Shown: in pieces, positions 45,169-56,951 of the stretch | Numbering within the stretch: the stretch's first letter is position 1 | Layout of the letters: the number at the start of each line of letters is the position of its first letter | Assembly: GCA_023897205.1 (NCBI GenBank) | Contig: JAHWDD010000005.1 | Coordinates: forward strand, 3,782,001 to 3,846,000 | Length of the DNA stretch: 64,000 bases | Reading direction: 5' to 3' | From: Exophiala sp. HKRS030 | Lineage: Eukaryota > Ascomycota > Eurotiomycetes > Chaetothyriales > Herpotrichiellaceae | The notes under the pieces: generated by a model | Databases searched by the model: none | Seen by the model: only the letters and a program-made list of their open reading frames with translations | Told to the model about the DNA's origin: nothing | Position numbers and translations under genes: made by a program

Positions 45169-47391
45169 ATGTCCATCAAGTCGATCGGAGCAGTCAGATT
45201 ATGCCCACGAAATAATCCCTCTCTACTTCCTCTCAAGGTCCCGAATCCTCTTAGAATCCGATCATCCTCGAGCTATGCTCTGCGGGACGAATGTGGGAAG
45301 CTCCATGGAGACCATCAAGTCGATGGGCCCATCGCTCCACCCACCAGCGCCGCAGTCAAACCCTCCGACTCAAACCTCTCCCATACGAGGAGGACTCGCC
45401 TTGACCGGAAAGAGACCGCCCAAGACTTTCGGCCACGTCTCAAAGAGCTCCGAATACCCTCAAAACCAACTGGAATGACCGAGGCAGTTTCGAAGAGGCG
45501 GACGACATACCCGCCACGCTCTGTCTTTGCGCCGCAAGGGTGGTTGAAAAATCCCCGTCAAGGAATACCTGCTCCCAACAACCGATATCACCGACGTTTT
45601 GCCGTACAGAGCCCAGGCGGGTTAGGAAAATATTGGGCCTACGTACAAAAACAATGGCAGATTCTGTACCCTAGTGTATCATGGCCAAAAGATGGAGATT
45701 TCGAAACTGCCCGGGCTGCCTTGGAGCAAGAGCGGCGGACAGCAGTACGATATTTGCGTGCTCGTCGTACATCCAAGATGTCGCTTGAAGAGAGGAAAAA
45801 GCGATTTGTTACACTTTTAATTGGAGGGTTACTGGATTCTCCCAGTACGAGTTTGACCTTGATGTCGAAGATGAGCTCTCTCCTCTCTTTTCGATGGAAG
45901 ATCCATTGTGATTGTTTGCTATATCTTCGACATTTTCACTTGGAAGAAATCGAGAAGAACCCATACACGAAAGCCGAGTTTGAGCGTCAGGTCAAACTCG
46001 TTTCAAATCCGAAATATTGGTCCAATTTCGGCATGTCGCAGGCATGTATGTTCTTGTTCCTCAGCCACACCTCTCCAGAAATATGTGAAAGAATCATCCA
46101 GTCTGTCTTTGAACGCTACACGCCGGTACCATTTCACCTCTTGGAGGTCATAATGGACTATCACATTGAACAGAAGGATCCAGATCGCGCCATCGAACTG
46201 CTTTCTCTGTTCTCACGAGACGATATTCAATCAGATTTTGAGGCAAAGTTCGAAAACCGAATGCGCAAACTGATCAGGATGGACAGTATTACCCAATCTG
46301 AAACAGGCATGAATTTTGAGCTGTTACCCAAGTTGATACATCTTGGAATTCCTATGACTGATGCATTACACAACGAAATCATTGAAAGAGCTGTTGCGCT
46401 AGATCTTACAGATGTGGCGTGGGAACTATTTCGATACATGCAAAGCAATGGTATGGTGGTTGATCCCAGGCGCCACCTGATCCTCTTGCGGAGCAGTTTT
46501 CAGAGCGGAGAACTAGACGACATCAATGCAATCATGACATGCATTTATCGAAGTGAAGATTTGTACAAAGATCCTTTCCTTGTGTCATACACTATGAAAA
46601 TCGTCGGGTTTGTATGCACCTGGCAGCGCAACCTATCAGCCGAAAGTTCATTTGCACACATCCTTGCCATATACGACCGAGCTTACGACCGAGCGCCATT
46701 GGTGCAACTTGGACTAGCAGATCCACTCCCACAGAGCTGGGTGGCATCGGCACTCCCCATGCCAACGGCGGTTCAGCTGGGCTTCACGTTATGGGCGTAC
46801 GTGCTTGTACAGAGAGACTGGGCTACTGTCGATCAGCTTTGGCGAATATTCATGAAATACGTCAAATCTGGAGACTTGTTCTGGCGGGAATTGGCAAAAC
46901 ACCCTGTGCTGTACGATGCTTTCGCCATTTACTATGGGCGACATGCAGAATTGCTGCCTAAAGCTGCCATGGTTCTGGAGACAATGCACGAGCTCGGGTG
47001 GTGTAAACCAACAGTACGGACCTATCACGTCTTAATTTGTGGTTATCTTAGCCATGGACAAGAAGCGGCGGCTCGAGCACTGGTACAGACGATGAAGGAA
47101 AGGGATGTCAAAACAAGCGCAGACAAATGGGACCATGTTATGAATCAACACCGAGGTACACTCTTCGAAGCCCAGATGAAAGCTTTCCTGAATGGCATCC
47201 AGCTGCCCGAGTGTCTTGAAGAGCCTGAAAACCTGTCAGAAAGGATGGGTATAGGTGATTCAGGGCCAACACTGTCAAGGGCCTGGGATCGTGTCGCGCT
47301 AGTCAAGGCTCCGCTGTGGGATAAAAAGACCGCAGAGCTACGCCAGGGGCCTACATCTCGGCACATAGAGCTACCTAGCGACGACAACTAG
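45169..47391 (+). CDS. Mitochondrial PPR-like RNA-binding protein
   Basis: Single-exon protein of 740 aa. The N-terminus (about 35 residues) is basic and Ser-rich without acidic residues, fitting a mitochondrial presequence. The rest is helical. Pentatricopeptide-like repeats are visible near residues 320-480 (FHLLEVIMDYHIEQKDPDRA, LHNEIIERAVALDLTDVAWE followed by LFRYMQSNGMVVDPRRHLIL) and near 590-660 (AMVLETMHELGWCKPTVRTY, HVLICGYLSHGQEAAARALV). Fungal proteins of this type, such as the Cya5/Aep families, stabilise or translate particular mitochondrial mRNAs; the target cannot be told from sequence. The Met at 45169 is in frame with the presequence; the ATG at 45153 is in another frame. Shares a promoter with cwf18. 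Confidence 0.82.
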   Translation: MSIKSIGAVRLCPRNNPSLLPLKVPNPLRIRSSSSYALRDECGKLHGDHQVDGPIAPPTSAAVKPSDSNLSHTRRTRLDRKETAQDFRPRLKELRIPSKPTGMTEAVSKRRTTYPPRSVFAPQGWLKNPRQGIPAPNNRYHRRFAVQSPGGLGKYWAYVQKQWQILYPSVSWPKDGDFETARAALEQERRTAVRYLRARRTSKMSLEERKKRFVTLLIGGLLDSPSTSLTLMSKMSSLLSFRWKIHCDCLLYLRHFHLEEIEKNPYTKAEFERQVKLVSNPKYWSNFGMSQACMFLFLSHTSPEICERIIQSVFERYTPVPFHLLEVIMDYHIEQKDPDRAIELLSLFSRDDIQSDFEAKFENRMRKLIRMDSITQSETGMNFELLPKLIHLGIPMTDALHNEIIERAVALDLTDVAWELFRYMQSNGMVVDPRRHLILLRSSFQSGELDDINAIMTCIYRSEDLYKDPFLVSYTMKIVGFVCTWQRNLSAESSFAHILAIYDRAYDRAPLVQLGLADPLPQSWVASALPMPTAVQLGFTLWAYVLVQRDWATVDQLWRIFMKYVKSGDLFWRELAKHPVLYDAFAIYYGRHAELLPKAAMVLETMHELGWCKPTVRTYHVLICGYLSHGQEAAARALVQTMKERDVKTSADKWDHVMNQHRGTLFEAQMKAFLNGIQLPECLEEPENLSERMGIGDSGPTLSRAWDRVALVKAPLWDKKTAELRQGPTSRHIELPSDDN

Positions 47392-48896
47392 TTAACACGA
47401 GGCATTGTATATCATGTAATCTTATGTATGAAAAACCACTCTGAGACAACTAGAGCACATTCAGTTATGTGGTGTTTGTGGGATCATGCCTGCTACCCAC
47501 TTTGAGTCTGTGCAAGTCAGCGGCTTCAAAGTCGCCATATGTCTGCCAATAGCCATTCTGCTGCTGGACATCATTCTATTCTCCACATCTGAAGTAGAGG
47601 CACTTAAATAGCAACGTATCAGAAGAGCAGAGCACTGCAAGCGGCTGCAGCCCGATCTGTATTGGATCAACCATGAATAGGCGCTCCAGGCTGGTTGTCG
47701 CCTAAGCACCGAAAATAGAATTAGCAGGTCAACTCTGGACTAGTGCTTCTAACTACTTAACCATGTGCATATGTGGTCACTAGTAGTTGCTAACTGTCAA
47801 CTACTTCATGTAGTATTCGTTAGCTCTACTCTAATTTAACCGATCATTTTGACCACTTCTGGTCGGTGGCTGGCATCACTTTCTTTGTATATTGTCACAT
47901 CGATGTTTTGTTTCTTTTGATGTCAAATGTTGAGATTTGGACATTTTGGCTCTCACCCAGGGGCTATTCAGTATCTGTTCTAATTTATCTGCCATCTTCT
48001 GGATATCTGAATTACATTTTGCCATCAAGATTCCTCGTTATTCGTATACACCTTCAACCACTAGGCGCTTCAGCCTTATTAACTCGCCCGCGCCGACTTA
48101 CACGGTTCGTGGCCGGACAGCGTTATGGAAAGTATTTGATGCAGCGACTTTCGGATTCTGGTTCTGTTCAAAATTGAACTTCTTCAACATGTATGTTTGA
48201 TCTATTTGGCTTATTTGCACTCACTGTTACGCGCCCCCGCTTCAAAGATGATCAACTGGTAAAAGGTCAGATGGGGTTCAATACCGTGGTTGAAATCGTC
48301 GGTGCCGTTGATTCCACGCATCGGAGGATTCTATCAAGGACGCAGGACGGCATCCTGGGGGGAGTCACTACCTGGCAACGACAGCATCCGCATCCACACT
48401 GGTCACAATCCGCAAGTATATGATCAAGCAAGAACGAGGCTTCCAAAATCAGTAGAATGCCATCGTTGGAAGGTTCTATGCAAATCAAACTCACGTTGAA
48501 ATACCACTCATATGGGATTCTACCTCGCAAGAATTGGATGTTTGAATCAATGGCAGTGGTGTACACTCCTTCTACCAAACGCGGAATATGATTTTGGTTT
48601 GGGGTTGCTGGGAGCTTCGCGACGGCGTAGTCATCTTCATTTTGGGGCCCGTCCTGATGAGATGGACCTCAAAAGACTTGCTGGAATCAACACCCGGCTT
48701 CACCATGACCAAGTGAAGACTGGAAAACTGAAAAGACCTGAGAAGCGTTGGATTTTCTTATTCGCGACCTAACTTATAGATTCTCGAGACGTGTCGCTGA
48801 CTAATATGCTTTGATTAGGTAGCGACGGACGGCCAGGGAACATGACACATCGAAGTATGCTAGACTAACAAACTGCGGTCTACTTGGAGCGTCGCC
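47392..48896. other. Intergenic region, about 1.5 kb
   Basis: Between two plus-strand genes. 47750-48050 is AT-richer than its flanks and contains several direct ACTAGT/AACTAC-type words near 47742-47812. Open frames do not show domain-like sequence. Nothing supported. Confidence 0.4.
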
Positions 48897-51800
48897 ATGA
48901 CTACCAGCACTTCACCTCCGAGGGACGCTCCATTCACTCATCTTCCCATTCAGCAGCCGAGAAGCGCAGAGGACGTCCAACAGAATCTCATTCAGGCCAA
49001 ATTGAAGTTCACGCAAGTAGCAGCCGCTTTACACAATGGCAAAGGCTTAGCAAGTGATTCGAGCCCTTCCACACAAGCCATGCCACCTTCACCCAAGCGT
49101 CGAGAAAGCCAGGATGGCTCACAGGACGATTTTGCAAACGTTCCAACCGCTCCTCGATCGATGCTACGTAACATAACGCCTCCAGGGTTTCGCAGAGCTG
49201 ATGGTTATAAGCAACAGCCTCGTCGTGCTCCCGGGGACTTCTACAGACCTCCAGCTCACACCTCAATCCACGAGTCCAGCCATATACAGAGAGTTCGCAT
49301 GGCTGACGTCTACCGTCCTGGAGACGCGGTCGACCCACCCAGGACACGCAAGCGAAGATCCAGCTACTCTGATGATCCGGGTTTCAGGTCGCGTAGCGAC
49401 GTGTCCCCAAGGAGACCAGAGCCTGGGAGTCCAGATAATCGATCGCGTCGACCACAATATCGCCGTCGTGTCTCGTCCATAGAGTCGAGCGACCGGGGGA
49501 AAGAAGTGAAAGTAGAAGAAGTTCACACCCCAGCAAGACACACAACAGACTTCACAGTCAGCAGCAAGATATACCTTCGCATCAAAGCCTCGACTCTTCC
49601 ACCGCACATGTAGCAGTTCCAGCCTCTGATGGTGGTGGTGACCCTGACAAAGTTCTAGAGACAGTCGAACAGGTTGGGTTGTCATGTAGTGAAAGCAGCA
49701 TGTTCGAAGCAAAAAGCCTTGACGCTCATCAGGACAACAAAGTATCAGACCGACTCTGGGCGGCACCTTCCGCGACACTGCCGGACACGGCCTCAAGCCA
49801 TCGCGTTCTTGACGCGTTGATACCTGACGCGATGGGTAACCCCCTTCAACCATCGAGATCACCAACTTATTCGCCGTGCATAGCAGAAACTTTGCCATCT
49901 CCATTCCATATATCTTATGATGACTTTTCAGTCGTCGAAAATCTCCCCAGCACTAGTAGACCTGATGCCGATACAATGGGACACGATACTTCCCTAGGCC
50001 TCGAAGTGACAAAAGACACTAATTACGAGAGGCTGACTGTGCGGAATATTTCCAGGCTGTCAAGACATAGCCGTGAAGACACATCTTCAACAACATCAAC
50101 AGCGACCTCGAGAAATCGAACAATCTGTCGTGGCTGTGCGGCTCCGGGAAGTCTGCTCACTCCCTTGATTCCCTGCAGCCTCTGTTCTAAGGGTTACCAT
50201 GATGGCTGTGGCAAGCCCAAGCCACGCGACAGGTGTGGAAACCCCCGCTCCCCTTCCATTCCACAAAGCTAATGACTTACAGCACGGCATATGACGAGTT
50301 CGTTTGCGGCAAATGCCTCAAGAGACGCCAAGCACAGAGATCCTTTACCTCAGCCGCGGGTCACAACACTCCTACACCATTTCTGTCGGTTGAAAATGAA
50401 AGCCCATCCGGCCACAGCCCAGCCAAGCACTCGTGGGAACCGTTCAAGAATGCACATATTCCCAATGGCATGGATCGCGCACTCCAGGACGCCAATAAAG
50501 CTATTGGAAGTGTGTCACACAACGTCCAGGAGCCATTCGTATATCGTAACTCCTCTCCCAAGCCAAATGCTCATTGCCATGCCTCGGACCAAGCGCTTCA
50601 AGGCAATCTATACAAAAATATCACATGCCCATTCTGGCGGAGACACAAATGCTTTCTATTCGAATCACACTGTATGTATGCCCACCGAGAGACCGGCCAA
50701 GATGTTGGGGGCAAGGCTTTCACATGTTTCGCCTGGCGAATGGGATTGTGTACGAGGAATGCTGCACAGTGCGTCTCCTCGCACAAGGACACTGGCCTCT
50801 ATCTGGATGCCAATGGAAACGTCCTTCGCAAACATATTACATGTTACTACTGGAAGGTGTACAATCGATGTACTAAGTCTGAACCAGAATGCCCATATGC
50901 ACATGAGGACACAGGCATCCTTGTCTGGCAACCGCGAATAGAGTCTAAGAGTGACCAGCGGAAAAATTCGTTGAGAGAATACATGTGTCCCCGATGGGAG
51001 AAAGAAAGCCCTAATCATTGCAAATGGGCCACCCTCTGGGGTCAATGCCCCTACTCACACCATGTGACCAACAAATCATGCTTTCCGCCTTCTGTTGACG
51101 GTGCCATGGTGTCGTCATCATCAACCACAAATAAAGACACGCTGCACGACCCTAGCTATGTCACCACAACGACACCATCTATCTCCAAATTGGCACAAGA
51201 CGAGAGTCAGACGCGCGATCGAACACCCAGAGGTGTGGAAACCGACGAATCGATACCGGAAACACTGGCTGCTTCAAAAGTCGATTCTGCTGATGTGGGA
51301 TATGACACCGCTGCTTCAAGCATAGCTTCTGGGAGTTGCACCGCTCCAACGGCTCTCAACCCACAAGAATCTGGACCAGATGATTCAGCCTCGAAGCCCG
51401 TGTTATTTGGGCCAGGCGAGGGGACGAGGACCGTGGCGTGGCCTCGGACGTGGTGATGGACCAAGTCTCAGAAGTCGGGCAGACTCGGGGAGTAAGATCC
51501 CAGACTCATCCAAACCTAGGGGAAGAGACGATTCAATCGGTGGCTCGAAAGAGCCTGAAAATTCCACGGAGAACGATCAAATCTCGATGAGTGGAGTCAA
51601 AAGATGCGAGTTATGCACCAGGCAAATTCTCGGCTCGAAGATTCTCTGCGTTGGATGCAGTACTGGTGAAGGCAGGCGAGCCTCTCTTGCCTCTAGTGTA
51701 GGCTCCGGTCATCTGGTCGAGGTACCTGACGCTCCCATGACAATGGACGTCTCGTCAATTTCTGAGCTGGTCCCACCTGCAATGGAAGCGATAGATACGC

Positions 51801-53859
51801 AGGCACAGACAACATTGGAGACGTCTCTCAAGGTCCTCGCCCAGTCTCGAAAGCGTGCTGCTCAGGACGATGCCATGTTTGTGAACTCGAGGAAGAGATC
51901 TAAGCTAGCCGCTCAACCTATTGATGAAGTGGCGAAAGCTTTGGCAACATCCAAACCACGCCAGGCCAGCTCGACCGAGCAGTCCTTCACAGAGAAGGAC
52001 CATGAGTATGAGTCACTCATGAGGCTTGCTAAGGCTGGAGGTAGTATAGAACGCGAACACAGGAGGTGGCTCGATTCGATTGTTCAATCTTCCCGAAACC
52101 CTGGCCCTGTAGCTGGAGCATACAATTCTCCACCCACAACAGCCAGTGACGAGAATGACACAGGCGCAGAGTCCGACGCACAAGACGCGGTCCCGCACAA
52201 GAGCACAGACAATGATGGTGTGGCTGCCGTGCATGACTTTGAGAACTCAGTCCGTCAACCTAATGTGACAACCACTGTGTCAGCACAATCCGAGTCAAGT
52301 GGGCCGACGCATTTGGCAAATCCTAATGATGCCCAAGATCCTGCCACACAGGCAACTCGTCTGGTCCAGTCAGATCAGTCTCAGAGGAGACCACGAAGCG
52401 AAACGTCACTGAATGGTAGTGCTGCTTATGGTGAGAAAGTCGTGGTCGTTCAGGGCTCTCCTTCAGCCATCCAAAATACAGCAAGTTATGATGCTGCCAG
52501 AGCAAGTCCCAAGGTAGTCACAGCTTCGAATCAGATAGTGACCAAATCTGTCTCGCAAATAACTTCACCTACAAGAAGCATTCATGATCCAAGACAGCCG
52601 CTCTTGCCCGGCCGCTCTTGCAGGATGTGTAGTGCTCGGCATCAGCGCTGCTTCCACAAATACCTTGATTCTGACGCAGCGGATTTGGATCCTAAGAAAT
52701 GTTGGTTCTTTCTTCAAGAGAAGCGATCTCGTGCTGCAGGAAGGTTCAGTACAGCAATCTGGCAGAATATGTTGAGAGCAGCAAGTCTTTATGGCTCTCT
52801 TCCACAAGAGGTGCAAGCTGGACTCGATGACGGTTCGCTTGAGAACGTCAAAAATGCACGTGGGAAAAATGAATGTTCTCAAACTCAAGAAAGTGATGAA
52901 GAACTTACGACAGATCATGCGGATCATACATCGCCGTCCGAAGACGAATCTCTTGCGGAGAGTGATGAGCATAGCTTAACAGACACTGAGACTGTGCAGA
53001 AGCAGTTTACAAGAGGTTCACAAGCAGATACTGATAGCTCAGCATACGAGGACGATAATGACGTGCCTCTTGCCCAACTTCGGCTACAAGCTCAGAAGAA
53101 GGCAAAAGAATCTCAGAACCCCATCGCGGGACTTATCGGCTTCACGTTGGCATGGTAAGCCCATCGATGACAAGTAAAAACAACTGTCGAGTGGGGGCAT
53201 TTGCTGACAAGATGGCTGCCGACGATGAGCATGCACTGAGGATCCTACGAGAGCAAGGCATCAAGATCGATTCGGAACTCGAAGAATCAGATCCAGAACA
53301 AGACCGCCAGCCCAATACTCCGCCGCCATTGGTCACTGACCCCTTACACCATCTAACCAAGTCCCAAAATCTCTTTGACTTGGACAGAACATTGGATGTA
53401 CGAGATCCTGAGAACTACTGGAGGGAACTTGGTTTGGTTCCCCCATGGCAGAGGAAGAAACCCAGCAAAAAGGAACTTATGAAGAATAACAATCTCCTGA
53501 AGTGGCAAATGTGGTGCAACTCACATCGGTATGGAAATCCGCACATTGAGGTTATGAAAAACCTCAAAGAGGTCAGTTGTGAAACGGCCATCACTCGGCA
53601 GGTGCGCTCCGACACACCGGATCCATTTGCGACCCCGCAGATGGAAACTGTGAAGATGAAAATGACATTCAGTGAATTCATCGGACTCCCCGAAAAGCCG
53701 ATCATCGAGTACGGACGAAACGAAGACGAGCTGGTGATTCGAGAAGGGAAAGATAATGATGTGAACGCTGGTTCGGGTAATTTGAGAAGAAGGCGGATCA
53801 AGGAGGATGAGAGATTTCCATTTGTGTACGACATTCTTCAGGCGAAACGAGGCGGATGA
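48897..53859 (+). CDS. Large PHD-like and CCCH zinc-finger protein, frame interrupted at two places
   Basis: Unrecognised large protein (about 1,600 aa). Segments: an Arg/Ser/Pro-rich N-terminus (48897 to about 49500); a disordered part; a PHD-like cysteine cluster (50126-50330: CRGCAAPG, CSLCSKGYHDGC, CGKCLKRR) interrupted by a 50 nt intron at 50233-50282 (branch GCTAATGAC); four CCCH fingers (about 50625-51060: CPFWRRHKCFLFESHCMYAH, then CFAWRMGLCTRNAAQCVSSH, CYYWKVYNRCTKSEPECPY and CKWATLWGQCPYSH); an RG-rich patch; CELCTRQILGSKILCVGC; CRMCSARHQRCFH; and a C-terminal domain after an intron at 53155-53240 (GTAAGC, branch GCTGAC). The frame also changes near 49495-49561 and 51295-51423: either weak introns (49506-49561; 51295-51379) or miscounted G runs (GGGGG at 49495; GGG and GGGG near 51410-51423). 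The two shifts cancel in total length. CCCH fingers usually bind RNA, so a nuclear RNA or chromatin role is inferred. Confidence 0.72.
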
Positions 53860-55627
53860 GAGAGGTTTGTTCTTACTCAAGTTTAATAAGGTACGAGCAC
53901 GCACCATTGGCGATAGAGGAGATATGTGTCTTTTCTCAAAGCTTTCAGAGCGTGAAAAACGATATCAACGAAGCATTCAAGTTTATATCGTCTGGAGTTT
54001 TCTGCTTTATAGATATCATGAACACGCTAAAATACAAGTAATCAAGAGGCGCACCAATCTGCTTCTGCAAGGGACTACCGGAGAAGAGGTCGGTAATCTC
54101 TTAACAAATAATAAACTTCCAGCACTGCTTCATCCTGATTGAAGATACATTCCATTGGCGTGCCCCGATCGTGCGGATCCAACAATCCCCACAACGCCGA
54201 ACCGTGTTCGTCAAGAAGTCTGAGGATCGACATAAATCGCCCAGATCGACCTCAGCGCTCCTCCCATTGCGCTGATCTTCAACTCCCAAACATCTGATGG
54301 CAGGAGCCAATTCTACAGGCCTCCCAAATGTGAACGACAGGAACTAGACGATGATCGAACACTACAGCATAAGTCAGCTTACTTGGACCCGCAACCAAGG
54401 GACACCAAGAGAAAACCAAAATCATGTAAGAGATATAGAGAGATGGTCCTGGAAGAGTATTCAGACTTGCGGAGGAAGACTCACAGCCATAACAATCAGC
54501 GCGATGCTGATATACGGACTCAGCCGCTCTCCTATGCGCGCACATTTCCAGAATATCCCGAGGAATCTGAACGAGAAGAAGAAATTGTTTGGTTAGACGT
54601 CGCGGGTTACAACAAGATAGCGAGCAAGAAATTAAGGGAAGTCCGTTTGGAGACAATGCCTCTGTCTTTGCGGGACAGGAGGGTTTTCTCCAGATTGCTT
54701 ACCCATCTTTATTCCGATCGATGATGCCCGGCGCCAGTGAGTGCACGTATGTCGAGGTGCAGATCAGTAACAGGATGACGAGTAGGAGGGACTGGAAATT
54801 GAATATTGCCGTCTGTAATTGTGTCAAGACAACGGTTAGTTGGAATTATGGTTCTTGTCATACATTCTGGCTTGGGCCGCTGGAATTGAAAGTACTGGGG
54901 CCGGAAGGATCATACCATTGTGACACTGAGGCGTGAGATGAATACACAGTTGTGCGGATATGAAGATGGCGTTTCTCACAGTCGACTAGCGTTCGGTTTT
55001 AAAAGTCGTTATTTGAACTTTTGAGTTATGGGCGGGTTGAGTTAGGGGATTAGGGATACTTTGTTTCGCCTGTTGTCTTCGACAAAGGTCGTAATCGTCG
55101 TGCCTATAATGTGAAGCCGTTGAGTATATGTCGAAGACCTGACCTGGCTTGTGGCCAACAGAACAGATGTCCTGTTGAGATTGATAGGCTGGATGTGCAA
55201 GGCTTCGGGTTTCTTTGGAGTTACCAGATGTCATATCCGGTCTTGGCAATGACAGCCTTGTTCGAATCTCGCCGTTAGTCTTGTCACCCTCATACGCAAC
55301 GGACTGTTCACCTGCACTTCAACTCCAATGTATGACGCTTTGCTGGCTGCAAGGTCATGGTCTTCGTCTTTGATGTTCTAGCAGACAACCACTTTTGCAC
55401 TCTTCAATCCATTACTGCACCAACTCAAATCTGTCCTCTTGCACACCTTGACTGGGCTAGATCCTTTGACGTCTCTACTCCGAGGATCTAATGGCTTCTC
55501 ATCTTCAACTGAGCAGTCCTTGAATTCACATATTATATCTCATAGTTACTGAGGAAGCACCCTCTACGAATCACGATAATTCCAAGCACCATCCAACCAC
55601 AGCGCCTCAACACCACCAAATCTCAAC
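53860..55627. other. Intergenic region with possible decayed gene
   Basis: 1.77 kb between the zinc-finger gene and TAF13. Pieces of protein-like sequence lie in different frames between about 54120 and 54936, but they do not join into one clear gene. The remainder (54940-55627) shows only short frames and a pyrimidine/A-rich leader before TAF13. Confidence 0.4.
54243..54724 (+). pseudogene. Possible gene remnant or spliced hypothetical gene
   Basis: Open frame without an early ATG, beginning after a possible acceptor (CGCCCAG at about 54242). It has coding-like content: IALIFNSQTSDGRSQFYRPP, RTFPEYPEESEREEEIVWLD. The stop is at 54722-54724. A second coding-like frame overlaps its end and continues to 54936 ([20 protein letters not shown]). 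Another fragment precedes it near 54127. I do not recognise the family. It could be a multi-exon gene with unresolved splicing or a degraded copy. Confidence 0.25.
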
Positions 55628-56299
55628 ATGGAACCACGCGCCCGCGCCGGCCGGCACAAAGCATCACTCAACTTCGGCGTCGAACTAGAAGGCCTGCTAC
55701 ACGGCTACGGTGCCCCAGACCACCCAGATCTCTCACGCCCAATCGGCGCGTCATCACAACGATACCTCGAGACCGGGCAAACATCCACACCAAACACCAC
55801 ACACGCACCCACACCCTTCAACAAGCCCTTCCCTGAGACGATCCGCGTGCTCGACGAGATCCTGACAGATTTCATCATCGAGACATGCCACAACGCCGTG
55901 TCAGTAGCTACATACTCTGGGCGCGCGAAACTCAAGCTTTCGGATTTCGAATTCGTCTTGAGGCGCGATGCTGTCAAGTTAGGCAGAGTTCAGGAGATGT
56001 TCAAGAAGAAGCGCGAAATTGATAATAAGAAGAAATTGTTTGATACGAATGAAGGCAAGGAGGGCGCGAAGATGAATGTCGGAGATCTGATGAATCTGGG
56101 TGAGGTGATCGGAGAGGAGGGGACGGGTAAAGGTAAGGGAAGAGGGAGGGGTAGGAGGAAGAAGAGGGACAGGGAAGAAGATGGCGGTCTTGGTGGATCT
56201 GCGGGTGCTGCTGGGCTGGAATCCGGTACTGGTCTTATTGCTGGCGAGGCTGATGGAGATGAAAGGCCCTCCAAGAAGCCGAGGAGTGAAATTGGTTGA
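55628..56299 (+). CDS. TAF13: TFIID subunit TAF13
   Basis: Histone-fold subunit of the general transcription factor TFIID, which pairs with TAF11. Single exon, 223 aa, ATG at 55628 (MEPRARAGRHKASLNFGVEL). The histone fold is at residues about 60-137: PFPETIRVLDEILTDFIIET, CHNAVSVATYSGRAKLKLSD and FEFVLRRDAVKLGRVQEMFK, followed by KKREIDNKKKLFD. The N-terminal 58 residues and a Gly/Lys/Arg-rich C-terminal tail with a basic stretch (RGRGRRKKRDREED), likely a nuclear localisation signal, are added to the usual core of about 90 residues. It is convergent with eIF3f. Confidence 0.93.
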   Translation: MEPRARAGRHKASLNFGVELEGLLHGYGAPDHPDLSRPIGASSQRYLETGQTSTPNTTHAPTPFNKPFPETIRVLDEILTDFIIETCHNAVSVATYSGRAKLKLSDFEFVLRRDAVKLGRVQEMFKKKREIDNKKKLFDTNEGKEGAKMNVGDLMNLGEVIGEEGTGKGKGRGRGRRKKRDREEDGGLGGSAGAAGLESGTGLIAGEADGDERPSKKPRSEIG

Positions 56300-56951
56300 A
56301 CATTGCATCTCGGGTCTACGAGGAGCGCGAATAATACACGTTCCGACACCCTCAGAGTGTCTTTGGAGTCATCAACTTGTGGCGGGTATGATCTACCGGC
56401 ATGAACTTCCACAGTACAAGACACTACACAAGCATCGAAGGTGCTCAAACGACGCCAGGATTCGGTGATCAATTTCTGATATCGATTTTTTGATGAGCCC
56501 TTTGGCTGCATGTCTAATCTAAGACAGCCCAGACTGTCCAAGGGTAACAACAGCTACGACAGCGCATAACCGGAGTAGTCATCGGTCACCCTGTCGATGT
56601 CTAACCTGCCCACCATGACTCAGATCAGCAACTCCGCCCATGATGGCGCACTCCGTGCGGTTTGGTCACGAACGTGCTCGACAAGAGCGCTTCTATTTCC
56701 TTGTCAGGCACGTTACAGACCATCGACCACTACCACCCCGGACGCCGAACTTTTCGTGCGCTGTCAGACTTTGGACTTTATGATACGGCAAGGCCAAGAT
56801 CACAACCAATGTCCGAGCATACACCACAAGTCAACAGGCACGTCTTTTGTCATGTTTTCGTAGATATCATGCATCATCATCGTGCATCATAGCTCAGGGC
56901 AGAGAAAACAGACATTGATTCAAATCCATGCCCAACAATCATGATTTCTTC
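56300..56951. other. Convergent intergenic region (TAF13 / eIF3f)
   Basis: 652 bases between convergent stop codons. Short frames only; nothing recognised. Confidence 0.4.

Noticed and set aside
47866..48772. Overlapping open frames between the PPR-like and zinc-finger genes
   Set aside because: Hydrophobic and random-looking runs in AT-richer DNA; none extends into a family-like protein.
53155..53240. A further frameshift at the end of the long zinc-finger frame
   Set aside because: A normal 86 nt intron (GTAAGC donor, GCTGAC branch, ACTGAG acceptor) joins ...GFTLAW to ILREQG in the correct frame, so no indel is needed.
55255..55285. tRNA-like TTCGAATC word
   Set aside because: No A box, no acceptor-stem pairing and no cloverleaf can be drawn around it.
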